Assembly: GCF_016745235.1 (NCBI RefSeq)
Contig: NZ_JAELVM010000001.1
Span: forward strand, 2,121,856 to 2,185,855
DNA length: 64,000 bases
Origin: Chryseobacterium endalhagicum
Lineage (GTDB): Bacteria; Bacteroidota; Bacteroidia; Flavobacteriales; Weeksellaceae
Reading direction: 5' to 3'
In this document: positions 60,180 through 64,000 of the stretch, one piece after another
Layout: each line of letters begins with the position of its first letter
Position numbering within the stretch: position 1 is the first letter of the stretch
Program-made: the position numbers and the translations under genes
Notes under the pieces: model-generated
What the model was told of the DNA's origin: nothing
Seen by the model: the letters and a program-made list of their open reading frames with translations, nothing else
Database searches by the model: none

Positions 60180-61592
60180 ATGAGCAAAGAATTTATATAC
60201 ACAGAAATCGCTGACGGCATTGCATCGCAGATCAGAAATGGCCTGCTGAAAGCCGGAGACAAGCTTCCTTCCGTAAGAATGATGTGCCAGGAACATCAGG
60301 TAAGCATGAATACAGCCAAGCGGGTTTTCCTTGAGCTGGAATCCCAGTCTCTCATAGAATCCAAACCGCAGTCAGGCTATTTTGTAAGCAGGCTGATGTC
60401 TGTAAAACTTCCCCTCCCTGAAATAAGCCGCCCTTCTCTGATTGCCAATAATGATGAGCCGGACGAGCTGATCAGCCGTGTTTATGAAAATATGGGTAAA
60501 AAAGGACTGACCTTTTTCTCTATAGGAATTCCTTCGGGAGACCTTCTGCCACAGGCTAAATTAAAGAAAGAGATCATCAATGCAACCCGGGAATTAAAAG
60601 ACGGCGGAACGGAATATGAGGAACTGCAGGGAAATCTGAAGCTGCGCAGAATGATTGCCGTCCGGTCACTTCAATGGGGCGGAAATCTCAATGAAAATGA
60701 TCTGGTTACCACCAATGGCGGCATGAATGCACTGTCGTTCTGTCTGATGGCTTTGGGAAAACCCGGTGACACGATAGCTATTGAAAGCCCTTGCTATCCT
60801 GGTATTTTGCAGCTGGCCAACGGCTTGGGTCTGAATGTCCTTGAACTTCCTACCCATCCTACAACCGGTATTGAAATTGAAGCATTACGGAAAGTGATTC
60901 CACAAATCAATCTGTGTTTACTGATTCCTAATTTCAATTCACCTTTGGGAAGCTGTATGCCGGATGAAAATAAAAAAGAGATCGTCAAACTTCTTGCAGA
61001 ACATCATATTCCTCTGATTGAAGATGATGTATACGGTGATCTTTATTTTGGTTCCAGCCGTCCGAAATGCTGTAAATCTTTTGACAAGACCGGAAATGTT
61101 CTGTACTGCAGCTCTATATCCAAAACGCTGGCTCCGGGCTACCGAGTAGGCTGGATTGCGCCCGGCAGATACAAAGACAAGATCATGAAACTGAAGCTTC
61201 TTCATTCCACATCATCGATTTCTATTGTGAATGAAGCGGTTGCCAACTTCCTGAAATCCGGCAGATATGAAAAACACCTGCAGCAGATGCGGCGGGCTCT
61301 TCAGAATAATTATCAGAATTATGTACAAACCATTGCGGACTATTTTCCGGAAGGCACAAAGACCAGCCGTCCACAGGGAGGCCTTTCTCTGTGGGTGGAA
61401 TTTGATAAAAAAATCCGTACCACAGAACTCTACGATCTGGCTATTAAACAGAACATCAGTATTGCGCCTGGCAGAATGTTTACCCTGCAGGATCAGTTCG
61501 AAAACTGCATGCGTCTCTGCATTGGCCTTCCATGGACGGAAGAAACCAGACAGTGTCTGCAGCAGGTAGGAAATCTCGCTAAAAAGATCTGA
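60180..61592 (+). CDS. MocR-type regulator (GntR HTH fused to aminotransferase fold)
   Basis: A 470-residue MocR-like regulator with an N-terminal GntR winged helix (GIASQIRNGLLKAGDKLPSV, then VSMNTAKRVFLELESQ) and an aminotransferase fold containing the PLP lysine in CSSISKTLAPGYRVGWIAPG and the aspartate in IEDDVYGDLYFG. The end is QCLQQVGNLAKKI. It is transcribed divergently from the DMT exporter, the likely target, and its ligand is probably an amino acid or PLP derivative. It is the second MocR-type regulator in the window, with limited sequence similarity to the one at 48512. Confidence 0.92.
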   Translation: MSKEFIYTEIADGIASQIRNGLLKAGDKLPSVRMMCQEHQVSMNTAKRVFLELESQSLIESKPQSGYFVSRLMSVKLPLPEISRPSLIANNDEPDELISRVYENMGKKGLTFFSIGIPSGDLLPQAKLKKEIINATRELKDGGTEYEELQGNLKLRRMIAVRSLQWGGNLNENDLVTTNGGMNALSFCLMALGKPGDTIAIESPCYPGILQLANGLGLNVLELPTHPTTGIEIEALRKVIPQINLCLLIPNFNSPLGSCMPDENKKEIVKLLAEHHIPLIEDDVYGDLYFGSSRPKCCKSFDKTGNVLYCSSISKTLAPGYRVGWIAPGRYKDKIMKLKLLHSTSSISIVNEAVANFLKSGRYEKHLQQMRRALQNNYQNYVQTIADYFPEGTKTSRPQGGLSLWVEFDKKIRTTELYDLAIKQNISIAPGRMFTLQDQFENCMRLCIGLPWTEETRQCLQQVGNLAKKI

Positions 61593-61622
61593 AATTATTT
61601 AACCTGACTTCGGTAAGAGGGT

Positions 61623-61778
61623 CAGGAAGTTTGAAGCCTGAAGATGAAAGTTATTAAAGTCCAAAGGCAGAAATATACCGCGGTTTATTTTTAATCAGCT
61701 TCAACAAATTTAAAGACGTTATTTAATATCATTGTCAATAGTAACCCCCAGCCTCTATCTTCCAGCTTCCTGCCTTTA
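61623..61778. repeat. Dispersed intergenic repeat, copy 2
   Basis: About 156 bp similar to 27396-27560 in the same orientation, with small indels. Both copies lie between genes and adjoin the 3' end of a minus-strand gene or a gene boundary. It is non-coding. The two copies are 34 kb apart, which argues for a mobile repeat family rather than a tandem duplication. Confidence 0.75.
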
Positions 61779-61807
61779 ATTTTAACTTCTTATCCTGCGA
61801 AAACAGA

Positions 61808-62404
61808 TTATTTATTATCCGGAACGAAATTTTTTCTGGCCAGTTCTTTTCTTACCCTGCTTAAACTTTCAGGGGTAATACCAAGATAGGAAGCAATCAT
61901 CCACTGCGGAACCCTGAGAAGAAGATCCGGATACATTTTAATGAATTTCATGTAGCGTTCTTCTGCGGTTTCGCCCAGGAGAGAATTGATTCTGTTCTGC
62001 AGGCTTCTGATATGTTTCTGCAGCAGGAAATCACTTCTTTCAATACTGTTCGGGAACTGCTCTACCAACTTATTGAAAAAGTCAGGATGAAGAAACAGCA
62101 CTTCTGTATCTTCCACCGCTTCTATATAGTAAATGGATTTTTCGTTGAAATAAAGACTGCTCCGGTCAGAAATCAGCCAGCTTTCAGGGGCGAACTGGAT
62201 GATGTGTTCTTTCCCATTCTTGTCAATGGAATACATTTTCAGCAGCCCTTTTTCTACAAAGAATATGTGTCTGCAGATTTCACCGTATTGTAAAAGAAAC
62301 TGGTTTTTAGGAATTTTCTTTACTTCATAGTGTAAACTGCACATGTTCACTTTTTCTATGGGAACATTTAATACTTTAGCTAAATAAACATTTATATTCT
62401 TCAT
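61808..62404 (-). CDS. Crp/Fnr family transcriptional regulator
   Basis: A 198-residue Crp-type regulator of the same subfamily as the products at 16521-17090 and 29269-29850: NQFLLQYGEICRHIFFVEKG, SWLISDRSSLYFNEKS and the recognition region VPQWMIASYLGITPESLSRVRKE. It lacks cysteines typical of an iron-sulfur cluster. Its start overlaps the YtxJ stop (ATGA), so it is the last gene of the bacillithiol-linked operon and may report redox state. The signal is unknown. Confidence 0.92.
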   Translation of the reverse strand: MKNINVYLAKVLNVPIEKVNMCSLHYEVKKIPKNQFLLQYGEICRHIFFVEKGLLKMYSIDKNGKEHIIQFAPESWLISDRSSLYFNEKSIYYIEAVEDTEVLFLHPDFFNKLVEQFPNSIERSDFLLQKHIRSLQNRINSLLGETAEERYMKFIKMYPDLLLRVPQWMIASYLGITPESLSRVRKELARKNFVPDNK

Positions 62405-62781
62405 TCTATGATTTGGCTTATGGATATGTCTTCGTGTGAAGCACTGTTTATGACCTTTCCATCTTCAATAATGATCAGCTGGGGGCTTTCATGCCTGATT
62501 CCAAGATCTTCAGATATTTTATTTGAAATAGGTCTATGTTCCAGCAAATCTAAGTAATATAAATCCAGTTTATCATCTAAATTATCTATTTCTTTTTCAA
62601 AATTATTCAATACTGTCTTGCTGATGAAGCATCGCGTTGAATGTTTGAAAATAGCTATTCTATGTTGATAAGAACTTTCTATCGCTCTATTAAGATCTTC
62701 CTCAGACTCTATTTTTTTCCAGAAAGATTTACGCTCAGGGCTGTTGTTTTTTCCTCCGAAAATTTTATCAAAAAAACTCAT
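62401..62781 (-). CDS. ytxJ: YtxJ-like bacillithiol-system redox protein
   Basis: A 126-residue protein of the YtxJ family, monothiol glutaredoxin-like proteins proposed to debacillithiolate targets. The active-site stretch is IFKHSTRCFISKTVL, with one cysteine where YtxJ homologues keep theirs, and the cis-proline region is RHESPQLIIIEDGKVI. It is embedded between a DUF1569 gene upstream and a Crp regulator downstream, each with 4-nt overlaps. Bacillithiol synthesis in this organism is inferred and no bsh genes lie in the window. Confidence 0.88.
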   Translation of the reverse strand: MSFFDKIFGGKNNSPERKSFWKKIESEEDLNRAIESSYQHRIAIFKHSTRCFISKTVLNNFEKEIDNLDDKLDLYYLDLLEHRPISNKISEDLGIRHESPQLIIIEDGKVINSASHEDISISQIIE

Positions 62782-63239
62782 ACATTAAATTGTTTTAAAT
62801 GATGATCAAGATGTTTGTATTCTAAAAATCCCCAGTCTTTTTCAGTCATTTTCCCGAATAATCTGTGGCTTTGCGGAAGATCTTTATGTTCAGATACTGT
62901 CCGGAACTCCTTCAGGGTATTCAGCAGATTGGTTTTTGATTCATCAAAATCACACTCAAAATTAACGATTAGTTTTTGAAAAGTCGGCATGTTTCGGGGA
63001 ATTCCATTGTTAAAAATCTGCATTTCTATCCTGGTTGCCGCTCCAATCGCTTTAAAAATGATATTAATCTCAGGAAGTTCCACTTTACCCAAAGCCACCT
63101 TAAGGACAAGGTCACAGTGTGTTAGCATCTGCGAAACATTCATCTTTCCCCATCTTCCGGAAGCGTTTCCGGTAAGCCTGGAAATTCTCTGAATCATCTC
63201 TTCAAAATAAACCGGATTCTGCAGACTCTTTTTTACCAC
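62778..63239 (-). CDS. DUF1569 (DinB-like) protein
   Basis: A 153-residue DUF1569 protein, part of the DinB/YfiT-like four-helix-bundle superfamily. Conserved elements are the TGNASGRWGKMNVSQMLTHCDL opening with a possible metal-binding His and the closing LEYKHLDHHLKQF, whose His residues resemble the DinB metal triad. The start is a GTG at 63237-63239; no nearby ATG gives a complete domain. The stop of BstA/YfiT upstream overlaps this start by a few nucleotides. A thiol-transferase or hydrolase role is plausible from family links. Confidence 0.8.
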   Translation of the reverse strand: MVKKSLQNPVYFEEMIQRISRLTGNASGRWGKMNVSQMLTHCDLVLKVALGKVELPEINIIFKAIGAATRIEMQIFNNGIPRNMPTFQKLIVNFECDFDESKTNLLNTLKEFRTVSEHKDLPQSHRLFGKMTEKDWGFLEYKHLDHHLKQFNV

Positions 63240-63766
63240 CCTTTTTCTTTCTTCAGATGTTCAATGTGGGCGTAATGATGGTCACAATGCCATACATAAA
63301 ACGCAAGATAATGTCTCAGATTATAGTCTTTGTTCTGCTCAGGATGATGGAAAGTTCTTTCAAACTGTTTGTTGGTAAGGGTATTGAGCAGCACCGTCCA
63401 TCTCTGGTGTGTTCCTTTGATCATTCTCATGGCAGGTTTTACCGGCATATTCAGGCTGTCCTGAAGTTCGGCCCATTTGGCTTCATCATATGGTTTGATC
63501 ACCGGATTATCTTCTGTAAGTGCCAGTTTGAAACGGATAAAACTGTTGATGTGGCTGTCCGCAATATGATTAACGAGCTGTCGTACCGTCCATCCTCCTT
63601 CTCTGTAAGGCGTATCCAGCTGATCATCCGTAAAGTGTTCAATTAAATCTTTCAGTTTTCCGGGAAAGTTTTTGATCACTTTGATGTGCTCATCCAGCTT
63701 GATATCACAGATGTTTTGCGGTGCCTCGAACTGGCCAATGGGAAATTTCTTTAACTCTAGATCCAT
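63233..63766 (-). CDS. BstA/YfiT-type bacillithiol transferase
   Basis: A 177-residue DinB-superfamily protein of the YfiT (putative bacillithiol S-transferase) type. The motif YREGGWTVRQLVNHIADSHIN carries the first metal-binding histidine. The C-terminal AFYVWHCDHHYAHIEHLKKEK supplies the H-x-x-x-H pair, matching family metal ligands. The enzyme would conjugate electrophiles to bacillithiol. It heads an operon with DUF1569, YtxJ and Crp genes, all likely connected to low-molecular-weight thiol stress. Confidence 0.9.
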   Translation of the reverse strand: MDLELKKFPIGQFEAPQNICDIKLDEHIKVIKNFPGKLKDLIEHFTDDQLDTPYREGGWTVRQLVNHIADSHINSFIRFKLALTEDNPVIKPYDEAKWAELQDSLNMPVKPAMRMIKGTHQRWTVLLNTLTNKQFERTFHHPEQNKDYNLRHYLAFYVWHCDHHYAHIEHLKKEKGW

Positions 63767-63939
63767 TTTTAATAATATTGATTCATTTATATTTAATAAA
63801 ATACAGCAGTCTTAGCGAAACCCTGACAGATGACAGTTTTCTTCGTTTTAAATTTCCCTAAAATTACTACAAGAAAAGCAACAGGACAATAGAAAAAATT
63901 GTAATAAACAAATTTTATTGACGGTTGAAATTTCCCACA

Positions 63940-63968
63940 AAAAAACTTCAATTCTGTTACAATTGAAG
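63940..63968 (-). terminator. Terminator for a gene beyond the window edge
   Basis: CTTCAATT (63946-63953) and AATTGAAG (63961-63968) form an 8-bp stem followed, on the minus strand, by seven T residues. It should end a minus-strand transcript starting beyond 64000. The gap 63767-63939 shows no gene. Confidence 0.75.
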
Positions 63969-64000
63969 CTCTTTATTTAAATGTATTAATAACCATGAAG

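Noticed and set aside
1..64000. CRISPR arrays, tRNA, rRNA, prophage or toxin-antitoxin loci
   Set aside because: I saw no regularly spaced short repeats of CRISPR type, no cloverleaf-like sequence, no phage structural genes and no convincing antitoxin pair. Faint structured RNAs could be missed by eye.

Overview
The window looks like chromosomal DNA of a Chryseobacterium-type flavobacterium (Bacteroidota, Weeksellaceae). The evidence is protein families typical of that group, many intergenic sites matching the Bacteroidota promoter pattern (TTTG, about 16-22 nt, TAnnTTTG), few Shine-Dalgarno sequences, a bacillithiol-related operon, and numerous short palindromic intergenic repeats. No rRNA, tRNA, CRISPR array, prophage or insertion sequence was recognised. 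The species assignment is inference.

Region 1 (1-14023) is the highlight: an NRPS-independent siderophore locus. Eight tightly packed minus-strand genes read from 12636 to 86: a PLP-dependent amino-acid decarboxylase, an IucA/IucC synthetase fused to a GNAT acyltransferase, a lysine/ornithine N-monooxygenase, a second IucA/IucC synthetase, a MATE exporter, an acyl carrier protein, an adenylate-forming ligase and a TonB-dependent receptor. Divergently transcribed is a Fe(II)/2-oxoglutarate dioxygenase resembling lysine 4-hydroxylases. Together they predict lysine to 4-hydroxylysine to 3-hydroxycadaverine, N-hydroxylation, acylation, and double condensation onto citrate. This agrees with what I recall of chryseochelin A, a Chryseobacterium citrate siderophore containing 3-hydroxycadaverine and fumarate. 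The ACP and ligase are unusual in such operons and are the best candidates for supplying the unusual acyl group.

Region 2 (14223-34480) is a mosaic of small stress, redox and regulator units: GNAT, nitronate monooxygenase with YceI, Crp regulators, a nucleosidase, a FrnE-like DsbA protein, an MFS/esterase pair opposite an HxlR regulator, a Nudix-type regulator with a metallo-beta-lactamase-fold enzyme, a chloramphenicol acetyltransferase-like enzyme, a PRISE-type reductase, an SDR/GlcG/AraC operon and a TetR/DUF4442 pair.

Region 3 (34638-40558) is the ligase-associated DNA repair cluster: exonuclease, ATP-dependent DNA ligase, Lhr-like helicase and PdeM endonuclease, with a palindromic repeat inserted before PdeM. 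Region 4 (40648-51721) holds an MFS/TetR pair, a TetR-linked membrane/rhodanese operon with a perfect 26-bp palindrome, a nitrilase, AraC and MocR regulators with a dihydrodipicolinate-synthase-like enzyme and cupin, a 224-226 bp tandem repeat and an exported flavodoxin-RidA fusion.

Region 5 (51790-64000) carries an AraC regulator, small lipoproteins, an SDR/CinA/KatE stress group, two tandem Crp regulators, a DMT exporter opposite a MocR regulator, and a bacillithiol-linked operon (BstA/YfiT, DUF1569, YtxJ, Crp).
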